From the NCBI GenBank assembly GCA_964036045.1, contig OZ038385.1:17455786-17519785 (forward strand): DNA of 64,000 bases. Reading direction: 5' to 3'. Position 1 is the stretch's first letter; each line of letters starts with the position of its first letter. The position numbers and the translations under genes were made by a program. The notes under the pieces were generated by a model. The model did not search any database. It worked only from the letters and a program-made list of their open reading frames with translations, and was not told where the DNA came from. Source of the stretch: Eutreptiella sp. 'Long Island Sound 2002' (taxonomy: Eukaryota > Euglenozoa > Euglenophyceae > Eutreptiales > Eutreptiaceae). Of the stretch, positions 32,217 through 43,579 are shown piece after piece.

Positions 32217-33923
32217 TGCATGTCATGTGAGTGGTGACGTGACGTCCTCTAACCATTGGAATGGAGCCGGGAAAAGTTCACATGGTAATTTGGTTCTAAT
32301 CTTGGCGTGTCTTTTTGGTTGTCGGGCCTGGAAGACCGGTCCGCCCAAGCACAACGCCGTGTGAGCCTAACAGTGAGAGAGTGTTCGTGGAGTGGGTGTT
32401 GTGGAGGGTTGTTGAACGGGTTGTTGGAACGTGCATGTTGTACCCTTTGTGGGATGCTATGATATGCAACCATGTATTGGATTGTGGGAACAAGCAGAGG
32501 CCCCTTGTGTGTGTCGGCACCAGTGCTGGTGCTCCTTGTTTGCCCCCTTGGGGTGGGGGCTTTGGCACAAGGCCTTGGTGGTTGGCTCTGTTAGCCTGTG
32601 GCGGCGCCTATTTGCCTCTCGCCTTTGAACCTTCTGCTATGACAAGCAGGCATCCGTACTACTGCGGGCATCCGCACTGCCGTGGGCATCCACCTTCCTG
32701 GGTGGGAATCCAAAATGCTTCTTCTGCCCATGGCGTCCTCCCCTGGCGGCCTGATCAGTGCCCGGTATGCGGTCATCACGAAGACCCCAGGTTGGGAGGT
32801 GCTCACCTTGGGGGGGGGGGGGGTCACAACCCTAACACATCATTTTTTGCTTTTGCTTTCTGGGTCCCTTGGTTGCTTTTGCGTTTTAAGTCCCTTAGTC
32901 GCTATGCAGCAAATCCCCTGGGATCGACAACGTCGACGCAGGGCATGTAGTTCCCCAGTTTCAAGCTTTTTGGATGTTTCGGTCCCTGCAAAGGAGGTGG
33001 CTTTTTTTTTTACCATTGGGCGTGAGCAGGTCCCCTCCCCCATGGAATGGAACACTCCGTTGTGCCTCTGGTGTGGAGATCCTTGCCTTACTCCTGCATA
33101 TGCACTTTTTGTTCGCCATTACGCCAACTTCCTTCTAGTCTGAGGGTCTCGTGCACACATGGCATTGAGTCCCCCGACCCACCAAGATGGGTTGGGTGTG
33201 AAATATCTCTATCGTCACGCACACTGTGAAGTCCCCTACCCCTACCCAACCCTAATAAAGACTGAATATTGGGATTGAGATGGTGGGGGGTGGAACATCG
33301 GGTGCACTAGTAAAAGAGGCCGAATAAAGACGCATGTTGAGGGACACCCAAAATGATTCAGGTCACTGCCCCCCCCCCCCCCGCTCCCCCATACCCGCCC
33401 CGAAACCCTTCCTCACTCGCTTCGCTCGCACGAGCGACATGCCCCCCCAGAACTCCCACCACCATCCCCCTTGCCGCAACCCCCTCCCCTTAAACCCATC
33501 CCCCAAATCCTTCCTTGCTTGCTTCGCTCGCTTGATAGACAAACCCCCCTCCCGCCGCACCCCCCCACACACAACGCCAATCCTACGATTGCTCCCAACA
33601 TTGTGGATAGGTAGCCAGACACCCACTGCACACATCACGGTGACTCGACGTTTCAACCAGCAACGGGACACAGGCTCCCATTGCTAACTCACATCATCAC
33701 CACCTTGACAAAGCCGTGATACCCCTGCATACCAAACAACGTTGCCTAATCACCTGCCTAGCTGTATAATATCTACCCATTTCAAGGGTTTTTGGGAACT
33801 TGCATGGGCTAATATGGGTCAAATATTGCTCGAACTAGCCTGACACCCACTTGTTTGAGCACCTCGAGTTGTCTAGGAACAACTTTGGAAAAAATCCACC
33901 TTTGGCACCCCCGTAACCCTAAC

Positions 33924-34823
<900 letters not shown>

Positions 34824-35454
34824 ACCCTAACCGAGCATGTGCGCCATGTACGCTGGTGGTGCCGACAGGGCATTGGAGGGTGTTGTCAACGTGGAAATAC
34901 TTTGCAAGTGATCCCCTTCATCATTATTTATCACTACAGTCACTACAGCACAGGTTGGTGGAACTTGAAAAAGTATGCAAAACGGGTGCTTTTGAAGGTT
35001 GACTTTGCCTTGTTTTGGGCCAAAAAAGAGGTTGTTGAGCCCACTGATTGGGTGCAAAACCCACTGGACAGTAAAAGGTGTTTGTTCATCATCTAGGTTG
35101 GTTCCTAAGCAAATGGCCCCCTCCATGGACATCGTAGACCCCCAAGAGGGCTTTTTTTTGACATTTTTGACAGATTTTAATACCTAGGTCCACCACTTGC
35201 GACGCATGTTCTTGGCCGCCACCATTGAGTGTTTTGCTCGTTGTGATAATACTTCACACCCATAGCTATCATCCACCAAAGTTTTGGCCCAATCCGAAGC
35301 ACCACGACAGAGTTCTGATTATTTTTTTTTTTGCAATGCTAGCCCATTTCACACGTGCTTGTTGCTGCTGTTAGCTGCCAAACCTTATAGGTCCACCTTG
35401 GACACGAAAGAGGGTTATAAAACCTAGTTGGTTCCACCATCTCGGTGACCCGAA

Positions 35455-36114
35455 TCAAGACTGAATGTTGGACCCAGTTGGTGGGGGAGGGAACATTGGG
35501 TACAACAGGAAAAGGGGCGGAATAAAAACACATGTTGAGGGAGAACCAGAACGATTCAAGCCACTGCCCGCCCAAGAACCCCCCTCGAAACTCTTCCTTG
35601 CTCGCTTTGCTCGCCGGAGCGACAGTCCGCCCATCACTCCCACCAGCACCCAGCCCCCCTGCCCCCATAACCGTCCCCTAAACCGTTCCTCGGTGGCTTC
35701 GCTCGCTGGAAAGACAAGCCCCCCCCCGTATCCCCCCCGGACCCCCCCTGTACGCTCTGTCGGTCCCAAAAAGGGTGTCTGGGAACTTGCATGGGCCAAT
35801 ATGGGTCAAGGATGGCTCAAAATACCTTTAAACCATTTGCTTGAGCACCCCAGGTGGTTTAGGAACAACTTTGGAAACAATCATTTTTTACCACTTTTGA
35901 ACCCACATCCAACCCCCGTAACCCTGCACGCTAGTGGTACCGAAAGGGCATTGAAGGGTATTGACAGCATGGAAATACTTTGCAAGTGGTCCCCTTCATC
36001 ATTATTTATCATTACAAGGGTGCCCAATGCGATCCATGGTTGTCAAACACAGCACAGGTTGGTGGGACTTGAAAGAGTATGCAAAACGGGTGCTTTTCAA
36101 GGCTGATTTTGGGT

Positions 36115-36153
<39 letters not shown>
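35455..36153 (+). repeat. Intronic segmental duplication, copy 2, ending in (TG)n
   Basis: Second copy of the segment at 33,245-35,060, without the 900-bp insertion. It carries a short extra stretch (agggtgcccaatgcgatcca) absent from copy 1 and ends at a 34-bp TG tract (36,120-36,153). Confidence 0.85.
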
Positions 36154-36154
<1 letters not shown>

Positions 36155-36398
36155 TAGGGTACAATGGTGGCACCAGCGTGCCACTACCATTCTCCCATGC
36201 TGCATGGTGGCATGGCGGAGGCCGGGAATGGGAATTTTTTGCTTTACTGCATGATAATCGTCCGTGGGTATTCTTGTGCCATGGGCCTTCGGCCAAACGT
36301 CGCCAGTCTCCCGTCCGTTGATATCCATGCAAGTGGAGGCCGCAGGGGAGACCTCGTGCGCCCGAGTGCATCATGATGCCTTCATGTGTGCCTGGCAG

Positions 36399-36803
36399 GC
36401 CAGCATCATTCTGATGCTCTCCAACCTCGTGGAGCGTGGGAAGGAGAAGGGCTGCGCCTACTGGCCCACCAGCCCCTCCGTCAATCCCACGACGTACGGG
36501 GCCTTCACCGTCAGCGTCATCCAGGAGGGGCCCCTGGAGAAGTGCAAAGACATTACCCTCCGGAAGTTGGAGGTGACCTACACCCACTCCTCCGAGACGC
36601 GGCTGTTCGTGATGTACCATTACTTGGGGTGGCCCGATCACGGGGTGCCGCGCCACCCCACAGGCCTCGCGGAGCTGCTGCGGCGCACCTGCAACTGCGC
36701 CACCTCCGGGCCCCTGGTGGTGCACTGCAGTGCGGGCGTGGGGCGGTCGGGGGTCTTGGTGACGTCCCACGTGGTCCTGAACGCGTTCCGGGCGCATTTG
36801 AAG
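36399..36803 (+). CDS. Protein tyrosine phosphatase, exon 2 (catalytic core)
   Basis: This 135-codon exon, phase 0 at both ends, follows a CTGGCAG acceptor and ends AAG|GTCGGC. It encodes residues 131-265: MLSNLVERGKEKGCAYWP (137-153), YHYLGWPDHGVP with the WPD loop Asp210 as general acid, and the PTP signature VVHCSAGVGRSG with nucleophilic Cys240 and phosphate-binding Arg246. All catalytic residues are present, so an active enzyme removing phosphate from phosphotyrosine is expected. Ser rather than Thr after Arg is a common variant. Third positions are strongly G/C. No signal peptide or membrane segment is seen in the assembled protein, so a cytosolic or nuclear site is likely. Confidence 0.93.
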
Positions 36804-36945
36804 GTCGGCTCCTGCGCGTCGGAGGCCATGGGACTGCGGAGCAGGGGCTTGAGGGTCTAGTGCAGCCATGAGAACGATGTGTGATCGGCGCGTTGCGGAG
36901 ACCATTTTGATGTTGGGATACCTCGGGACCCCCTCCCCCCTCCAT

Positions 36946-37138
36946 TGCGGAGTGTGTGCACTGCGCACTGAAGAGGGGGGCCGTGTGGACCCTTCAATGC
37001 GTTGGTGCCACGACCCGCCGCCGATGGAGACACAGAGACGGGGGGCCACCAAAGCGGCTTTGGTGGATCTTCGTGAGTGGCGAGAGGTCAATGGACGTCG
37101 CCCACTGCCCGGAGAGCAGCAGCATCTGAGGGCTTCGC
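36946..37138 (+). repeat. Dispersed repeat R3, direct copy
   Basis: Reverse complement of the 17.2-17.4 kb copy, lying in phosphatase intron 2 about 140 bp after the exon 2 donor. The two copies are about 20 kb apart in opposite orientation. Confidence 0.8.
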
Positions 37139-37844
37139 CCCCCCCCCCCCCCTTGCCCTTTTTGGGGACTGGTTTGGGCCCCTCGTCCGTGTGGCACTCC
37201 GGAGGGGGTGGGTCGGGGGTAGACCGCTGTGTGTGGCTATCCCTCATGCAGAGGGGCCCCGGAGTCCCATGCTCTTATTCCGTGGGGCTGTGGACCGGGG
37301 CCATCCGCAGAGTACACAAAGGGCGTCCCCAGGCCTGTGGAGGGAGAGGGCGGGCAACACGTGTCTACCTCTGGGCAGCCACGGCGTTGAAGAGGAGGGC
37401 CAGGGGCGTGGACGAGCCCGAGTCGATGGGGTCGAGGGGTGCTGCCGGGCCACCGCCCCCCTTCCCCCGCCGCGACCCACTCTTTGCTCCGCTTCATCGA
37501 TGCTGCTCCGCGCTCGGTACGCCTCGATGAAGGACGTGGGCATTGCGTCCCCCGTGCCCCGCGGCCATACCGACCCCCCCCCCTCCCCCACATACCCCCC
37601 CTTTACCGAGTGGGGCACCATGCACACGGGTGCGCCCGCATTGCGGCCTTGACCGCGACAGTCCCCCGCCAGCCCCGCCTCTGAGACAGAGCGGGAGACA
37701 GAGGGGGACGGGCTTTGGACCTGCAGACAGCGCAGCTCCGTTGGCCTAGTGACCGAAATGTACAGCTCCTCCTCCGTGCCCCCCGCCCCCCCCCCCCCCC
37801 GGTATCGCACCTCCGATGGGGGTTTGGCTTGGCTTGGTACGGGG

Positions 37845-38122
37845 GCGGGGGGCGAGATGGGGGGTGGCACACGGGGGCTGGGGACTGCTGAATGAGTGCA
37901 AGCCCCCCCCCCCTCCGCTGGACGTTCGCTTGGCGACCTCCCCCCCGGGGGAGGGGGTGCAGAGGACCGTTGTGCCGCTCGTTGGGGATGACTGGGGGCG
38001 GGGGGGGGGGGGGGCACGAGGCGAGAGATATTCAGAGGCTTCTGAGGGCGTCCTCAGGCGTGTCGCTGACGGGACCTCAGTTGTCCAGAATCCTGGTTCT
38101 CCCCGCGGATCTTATCTGGTCC
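37845..38122 (+). repeat. Dispersed repeat R2, copy in intron 2
   Basis: Shares with 39,643-39,890 the ordered landmarks ggggactgctgaatgagtgc, a C-run, cgctggacg(g)ttcgcttggcga, a C/G-run, ccgctcgttggggatgactg, gcgagagatatt, ggcgtgt and tgtccagaatcc. It ends about 185 bp upstream of the exon 3 acceptor. Confidence 0.9.
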
Positions 38123-38306
38123 TGTGCCATGGCCTTTGCCTCATGCCCGTCCTTTGCCGTGGCCTTCCCCCCTTCCTCCGGCTCGTCCTTTGACCGTCGG
38201 GATCGCTCTCCCTCCGGAGCCCCTCCCTTGCCCGATGGCGAGGGATGTGGTCCCGCTGACGCCCTCTCTGGCGGCGGCTGTCCATCCCCGTGTCTCGCCC
38301 CCTCAG

Positions 38307-38468
38307 AAGTGCAGCAACGTTCCTGAGTACCAGTACAACGTCATCGAGACGGTGCTGCGCCTCCGCAAGTGCCGCAACCACATGATCCAGACCCCGGACC
38401 AGCTGGCGTTCACGTACATGCTGCTGCTGCAGGAGTGTCAACAGGCCTTGCGCGACTTCCGCGCCAAG
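38307..38468 (+). CDS. Protein tyrosine phosphatase, exon 3
   Basis: This 54-codon exon runs from CCCCCTCAG|AAG to AAG|GTATAG, phase 0 at both ends, and gives residues 266-319. It encodes VPEYQYNVIETVLRLRKC and HMIQTPDQLAFTYMLLLQ, the last helix and Q-loop of the PTP domain; Gln293 in MIQT corresponds to the catalytic-water Gln of the family (IQTADQ in mammalian PTP1B). The spacer between the signature motif and this segment is slightly longer than in most classical PTPs. Confidence 0.92.
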
Positions 38469-39229
38469 GTATAGTCCTGCTGTCTCGGGGTACCGGGAAG
38501 TGCATTGCCTTGCGGCCCGACCGTCGGCACCAAGGAACGCCCCCCCTCCATCCCAACCCCACCCCAAGACCTCGTTCCCCTTGGCCGTAGTGTTTTCCAG
38601 TGCAGTTGGGTGCAGTTGGCACCAACACCACTGGGCAGTTAGCTGGGGCCCGGAAAGTAGCAGCCTTACTGTATTTGTTTGGTGGATGCCCTTTGACCCA
38701 CAGCTACAGCGTCCGTAATCGTGGTACCTCCCCCCCCGTTGCAATCACCCCCCCGCCCTTTTGGGGGGGAACGGTCACTTGGCCCAAAAAGCATAGGAAA
38801 TACCAGGCGCCGAAGGCGGTGAAACATTTTTTTCTTGAGGGTATACTGGAACTGCTGCTGTTTTAGTGCTACCATTGTGTGGTGCACCCCCCCCCCCCCG
38901 CGCGTGCGCCTGGGGTGAACCGTCACGATATTGGGGAGGGGGCGGAGATTTCAGGGGGGGAAGGTACCAACACGGTTGCATGCTCGCGTGAGGACCCACA
39001 AACGCAACAACAAATGTTTGTGGCAGCAGGACCTGGAGGAACAACACTACGTTGTCTTTGTGGTGCTTGAGGGGCTGAGATTTTAGTGGATTTTGGAGGC
39101 TGAAGGGCGTGCGCCCCGCACAAGGCCGCGTCCCGATGTCATTTTGTGTACGTTCGGCTTTGGGGGGGGGGGTGTCTCCCGCAGCCCAGATGGGCTGTTT
39201 GCGCAACAGGAGTGGGAGCCCATCAGGGG

Positions 39230-39637
39230 CAGACCAACCGTGAGGGGGAAAAGGACATATGGTGGACGGCCCGGACAGCGCGTGGAGGAACAGGGCACCT
39301 GGGCCGCACAGAAACACAGCGAGGCAGGCTATGGACAGCCTGTGGGCAGAGGTGTGTGGACAGCAAAAACAGTCAAACGACCCCGGCAACAACCAGCACA
39401 TCCTCAATACGCCAACTATTGGGCGCCGCTGACACGCAAACGGCACACCATGCCACATTCAGCGCAGCCCCAACACACCAACTACTGGGCTCCGCGAACG
39501 CGGAAACGACACCAGCAAGAGCACCGGCCGCAGCGGCCGACAGAAAGCAGCGACCCGACGCAACATGCGAAGGGAAGAACGGGTGACCGTCCAGGGCCCC
39601 GTAAAGGAGCAACAACCAGACGGAATGTCACACAGGG
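39230..39637 (+). repeat. Dispersed repeat R1, copy 1
   Basis: Shares about 380 bp with 56,925-57,312 and its last 180 bp with 60,447-60,625. It contains an internal roughly 51-bp tandem duplication (caactattgggcgccgctga... then caactactgggctccgcga...). All copies end at TGTCACACAGG. Read on the minus strand, all three keep one frame open (GALD.HPFFPSHV...). It lies in phosphatase intron 3, directly before an R2 copy. Confidence 0.9.
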
Positions 39638-39642
39638 GGGGA

Positions 39643-39890
39643 GATGGGATGCGGCACACGGGGCTTGGGGACTGCTGAATGAGTGCAGCCCCCCCCCCCC
39701 CCCGCTGGACGGTCGCTTGGCGAACCCCCCCCCCCCCCCCGGGGGGAGGGGGGGGCAGAGGACCTGCCGCTCGTTGGGGATGACTGGGGGGGGGGGGATG
39801 AGGCGAGAGATATTGAGAGGTTTCTAAGAGCGTCTTCAGGCGTGTGTCCAGAATCCCGTTTCTGCCCCCCGCATGTTATCTTGAACGAAA
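39643..39890 (+). repeat. Dispersed repeat R2, copy in intron 3
   Basis: Second R2 copy, ending about 70 bp before the exon 4 acceptor. See 37,845-38,122 for shared landmarks. Both R2 copies sit near the 3' ends of consecutive introns of one gene. Confidence 0.9.
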
Positions 39891-39958
39891 GCCCCTTTTG
39901 TTCAGAAGCCACCCCCCACGCCACCCCCCCCCCCCCCAGTCCATACCTCTGTACTCAG

Positions 39959-40414
39959 GATTACAACGTGCCGGATCCGCCCCGGGAGCGCTCCTCCGCG
40001 GGGCGTTCCCAAACGCCGCCGCGGACGCTCCCCGCCGTGGGCAGTCCCGCCGCCCCGGAGATCCAGCCCCTGCACCGAAACCCCAGCCCCGATCGGCCCC
40101 AGAACGGCCGGAGCCCCGACAACTCGCCGAGCAGCGCCGGGAGTGACCCCCTGCCCAGCCCCGTGCCCATCCACAAGTCCCCCTCCTCGGGCCCGGGGAC
40201 CAGCCCCCGGCAGCCCAACACCGCCCGGGCCCTGCACAACAGCTACAGCCCTGTGCGGGACCGCGCCCACCCCAACTCCGCCCGCGGCACCGGCCCCGAG
40301 CACCACTACCACACGGCCCCCCCGGTGGAGAGCAGCAGGCAAAGCGGGGTCCCGGTGTACATTAGCCCCATCCCGGACCCGGGGATGGCCGTCAAGCCGC
40401 GCTCGCCCTACTGA
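39959..40414 (+). CDS. Protein tyrosine phosphatase, exon 4 (Pro/Ser-rich tail)
   Basis: This exon follows the acceptor TGTACTCAG, is in phase 0 and runs 151 codons to the TGA at 40412-40414 (residues 320-470). It opens DYNVPDPPRERSSAGRSQTP and is rich in Pro, Ser, Arg and Asn with many S/T-P sites (for example GSPAAPEIQPL, PHKSPSS-like, PVPIHKSPSSG, SYSPVRD), ending KPRSPY. Low-complexity tails of this type in PTPs usually carry proline-directed phosphorylation sites and SH3-type ligands; that role is inferred. The frame is uninterrupted and continues exon 3 in phase, and the gene ends here. Frames on the opposite strand are shadows. Confidence 0.85.
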   Translation, partial: DYNVPDPPRERSSAGRSQTPPRTLPAVGSPAAPEIQPLHRNPSPDRPQNGRSPDNSPSSAGSDPLPSPVPIHKSPSSGPGTSPRQPNTARALHNSYSPVRDRAHPNSARGTGPEHHYHTAPPVESSRQSGVPVYISPIPDPGMAVKPRSPY

Positions 40415-40953
40415 GCGCAGCGGCGTCCGGTCCGCAAGGGGCGCTTGCGCAGTCCGCCGGGGCCGCACCGGTCACTTGGACGGCGCTGCCTTGTGGAGTC
40501 CCACTCGGCGGCTTTCAGTGCAGCAGAGCGCGCCACGAAGGGTCCCGCGCCCTTTGCACGGTGTGGGATGCAGGACGGGTTTTAAGGCCTGCCGCTTTGC
40601 AAAAGCAGCCACGGAGTGGTTTGTGGAGCGATTCTGTGGGCATGGGTGTGGTGTTTGTGGCTCTGCACTACTGTATATAGCACATGCTGCTGAGGCTTTG
40701 AGATGTGCTGTGTTCGTGTGTGTGTGTGTGTGTACTCTCTGGAACACCAACATTGAGGGATGCATAGTGTACCCCTCGTACTCCTCTGGTGAGGCAGTTT
40801 GGAGTCCTGTGCCCACAGTGCCCATCTGTACAACCTGCTACCTCTGTGTCCGCACTGGGTATCTGTTGGTTCTGGTTTCCTACACGAAGTGTGTGTGTTT
40901 GTGTGCGTCCACGCGCGCGCGCTTGCATGTGATTTTCTCTGTCTCTGTCTCCG

Positions 40954-41015
<62 letters not shown>

Positions 41016-41303
41016 TGCGTGCGTGTGAGTGTGTGTGTCACGGTATGTCACACATGTCACACATGTCACGGTATGTGCCCGCAATTTCGCCCGAGTATGT
41101 GCCTGTGGGGTAAGGCAAGACTGGCCTATGTGCCACCCCCAAAGTCATGATGTTAGCACGTGGGGCGTTGTCATGGTGACATCATGAGCGGGCTTCTGCT
41201 GTCTCCAGACTACCGCAATCACAAAACTGATCGCATAACATCTGCTCCCGTACAAACACCACAACACCACCATAACCTCGTGATTACGGGGTTTCCCATA
41301 CAA

Positions 41304-41359
<56 letters not shown>

Positions 41360-42780
41360 TCCCCACTGGTTTTCCCGCACGAAGTGTGTGTGTGCATGTC
41401 TGCCTGTGTGTCCCAGTTTTCACTGACGAGGGGTGCTGATGGGCAGGGAAGGCGTTGACTGTAGCTGGAGTTCATGCACATTTGTTGTGTCGGGGCACAG
41501 CAGTTTTTGCGCTCATCAGTTGCTGCGCCAAGGGGGTTCTCCTGCGGGCGCACACTGGAGTTGCTGACTGACTGCTATCCCTCGTTGTAGAAAGGTCACA
41601 TGTTTCTGGCTTTTTGACACCCTGATGAGATCCAGTGCACTCGGCCGGTTTGCCCGCTGTCCGTTTCTATCGTGTGCGCGCGTGTGTTTGTGTGTGAATT
41701 CTTCTCTCATTCCCCAGGGACATGCGGCAAGGCTGTTTGCCTCGGCGTGTCTGTCTGCATGAACCACAGGTGTGCATTACTGAAACACATTGCCCTGCTC
41801 CCACTGTCACAGACAGGCGCCTAGTCCATGGTGTTGTTCTCCCTACTTTCAGTGTTTATGGCCTGACGAGCAGTGGGATCACCTCGTGCTGTGTCTCCAG
41901 GGAGGGCTGACTGGGTGTCGTTTTCTTTTTGCGTGTGTGCGTGTTGGTGTGCGGCATGTGCAGTGTTGTTTGCTGTATGTGTGCTGACCTATGTGGCATG
42001 GGGTGTCGGACATTGTTGGGTGGATGTATTGTGCATGCGAATGGATTGGTTACATTGACACAGCAGATGGTACGTGTGTCCATTCTGGTCCATGCCACAT
42101 CGCAGTGGGATGTGATGTGCTGTCTTTGCGGGTGTGCACCTGGACAATACCAACCCCCCGAATGCAGGGCATCGTGACCGACTGAAATAGGGCTAGAAAG
42201 AATACAAGAAGGTTCAAACCGATGTGCGAGGGCTGGTACATTTGTGTGAGACACCCTCACGAAGGGCGTCCTAAGCGTGCCAGCGGAAATGCCGCTGCAA
42301 AAGAATCTTGAACCATGCTAGATACATACCCTATCCTGTGTAGAACCTCCAATGGATTGGAGTGGCATTGAAATACTGCCAAGCTGTGTGGAGAAAGTGG
42401 ACGCTTGTGGAGTGGCAGCAACATTGTGGCAGTGGTGGGGTAGCAGCACTCCCCACTCTCACACAAACACACAAACAGACACACATGCACGGGAAACACA
42501 CATACACGCATCTGTGCATGCATGCATGCACACCCACATACACATGCACGCCCACATACGCACGTCGGCTCCCCTCCAAACACGCGCCCTTTTGCCCAAC
42601 ACCAATCTCGAGCGGATTTGCCAATGCCTTCGTTAACATGCTTGTCCTAGTATTTGCAGCCCCGGCCACCATACAATGTGAGCAAGGCTGCTATGGCTTG
42701 TTGCCGTAGCAGTGCTTGTACTTGTAGTGGACAATTTGGACCTTTACTACTTGCCTTGGCAATGGTAGCTATTTCTTAGG
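40415..42780. repeat. Downstream flank: microsatellites and R4-family repeats
   Basis: Contains TG tracts (about 40,713-40,730 and 41,307-41,358), a CT/GT tract (40,960-41,035) and ACATGTCAC repeats (about 41,045-41,075). R4-type motifs recur here: acagacaggcgcctag and ggcctgacgag at 41,805-41,875, a related ccctgatgag near 41,620, and caccgaagtgtgtgtg-like flanks of TG tracts. Short frames are repeat-derived; no gene is supported. Confidence 0.7.
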
Positions 42781-42784
42781 TTCT

Positions 42785-43246
42785 TTATGTAGAATCAGAA
42801 CCCGATTTCTTGTTACCTTTGGTGGTCCACATCACCACCAACTCGATGTGGCTACCAAGGAGCTGGCTACCAAGGAGCACCCGCAGGTCTAGCTTACAAG
42901 AAGGTTTTGGCGCCAATTTGTCCCTACCAAGTGCTAGGACCGCTACCGAGTGGCTCCTGTGAATGGTTACATGGAAAGAAAGCTGTGTCCACAAGTGTCT
43001 CAAGGAGAGATAGTGGGGAACAAATACTAGCCAAGCATAAGTGTCCCCATCAACTCGTTGTACAATACCCACAGGCATCACATCACAGTCCATTTCATGA
43101 GGCACATACTGCCAATCATGATGGGTGTGGCTGGGTGATCGGCACAAGGCAACATCCAACTTGATGCTGGATGCCTCCTTCGCGAGGATAGTCTGGAGAC
43201 GGCACGCCATATGTGGTGTTGCCAACCCCAACCTTGCTGGCGGCAT
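42785..43246 (-). CDS. Coding-like segment, unidentified
   Basis: The 153-codon frame has protein-like composition (HMACRLQTILAKEASSIKLD, HDWQYVPHEMDCDVMPVGIV, DTYAWLVFVPHYLSLRHLW). No domain recognised and no clear splice borders. Probably a fragment of an element gene or a lone exon. Confidence 0.3.
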   Translation of the reverse strand: MPPARLGLATPHMACRLQTILAKEASSIKLDVALCRSPSHTHHDWQYVPHEMDCDVMPVGIVQRVDGDTYAWLVFVPHYLSLRHLWTQLSFHVTIHRSHSVAVLALGRDKLAPKPSCKLDLRVLLGSQLLGSHIELVVMWTTKGNKKSGSDST

Positions 43247-43321
43247 GCAAACGGTTGGCCTAGGGCGGCGGTGCCAAAAAAATATGCGCCTAGAGAAAAA
43301 ATTTTGGGGTATGGTAGGGAC

Positions 43322-43571
43322 TCATGGCAACCATCACATTAGAAATAAAAAATTCTTGGTGCACTAGCAGGGGCTGCAAGGTGCAGAATCCATGACAATA
43401 GGACCTATGGCAAACATCAAAGTAAAAAAATATAATTCTTGGTGCATGGGTACGGGCTGTAGGGTGCAGAATTCAGGACCCTAGGGCCTGTGGCAAGCAT
43501 CAAACTACAAATGAAAAATTCTTGGAGCACTAGCAAGGGCTGCAGGGTGCAAAGTTTAGGACCCCGTTGAC
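43322..43571 (+). repeat. 83-bp tandem repeat, three copies
   Basis: ggcaaNcatcaNaNtaNaaa starts at 43326, 43409 and 43492, giving an exact 83-bp period. Each unit continues with aattcttggtgca, gggctg(c/t)agggtgcaga and a gga..ct..gg joint. Divergence between copies is moderate. Confidence 0.9.
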
Positions 43572-43579
43572 CCCGCTGA

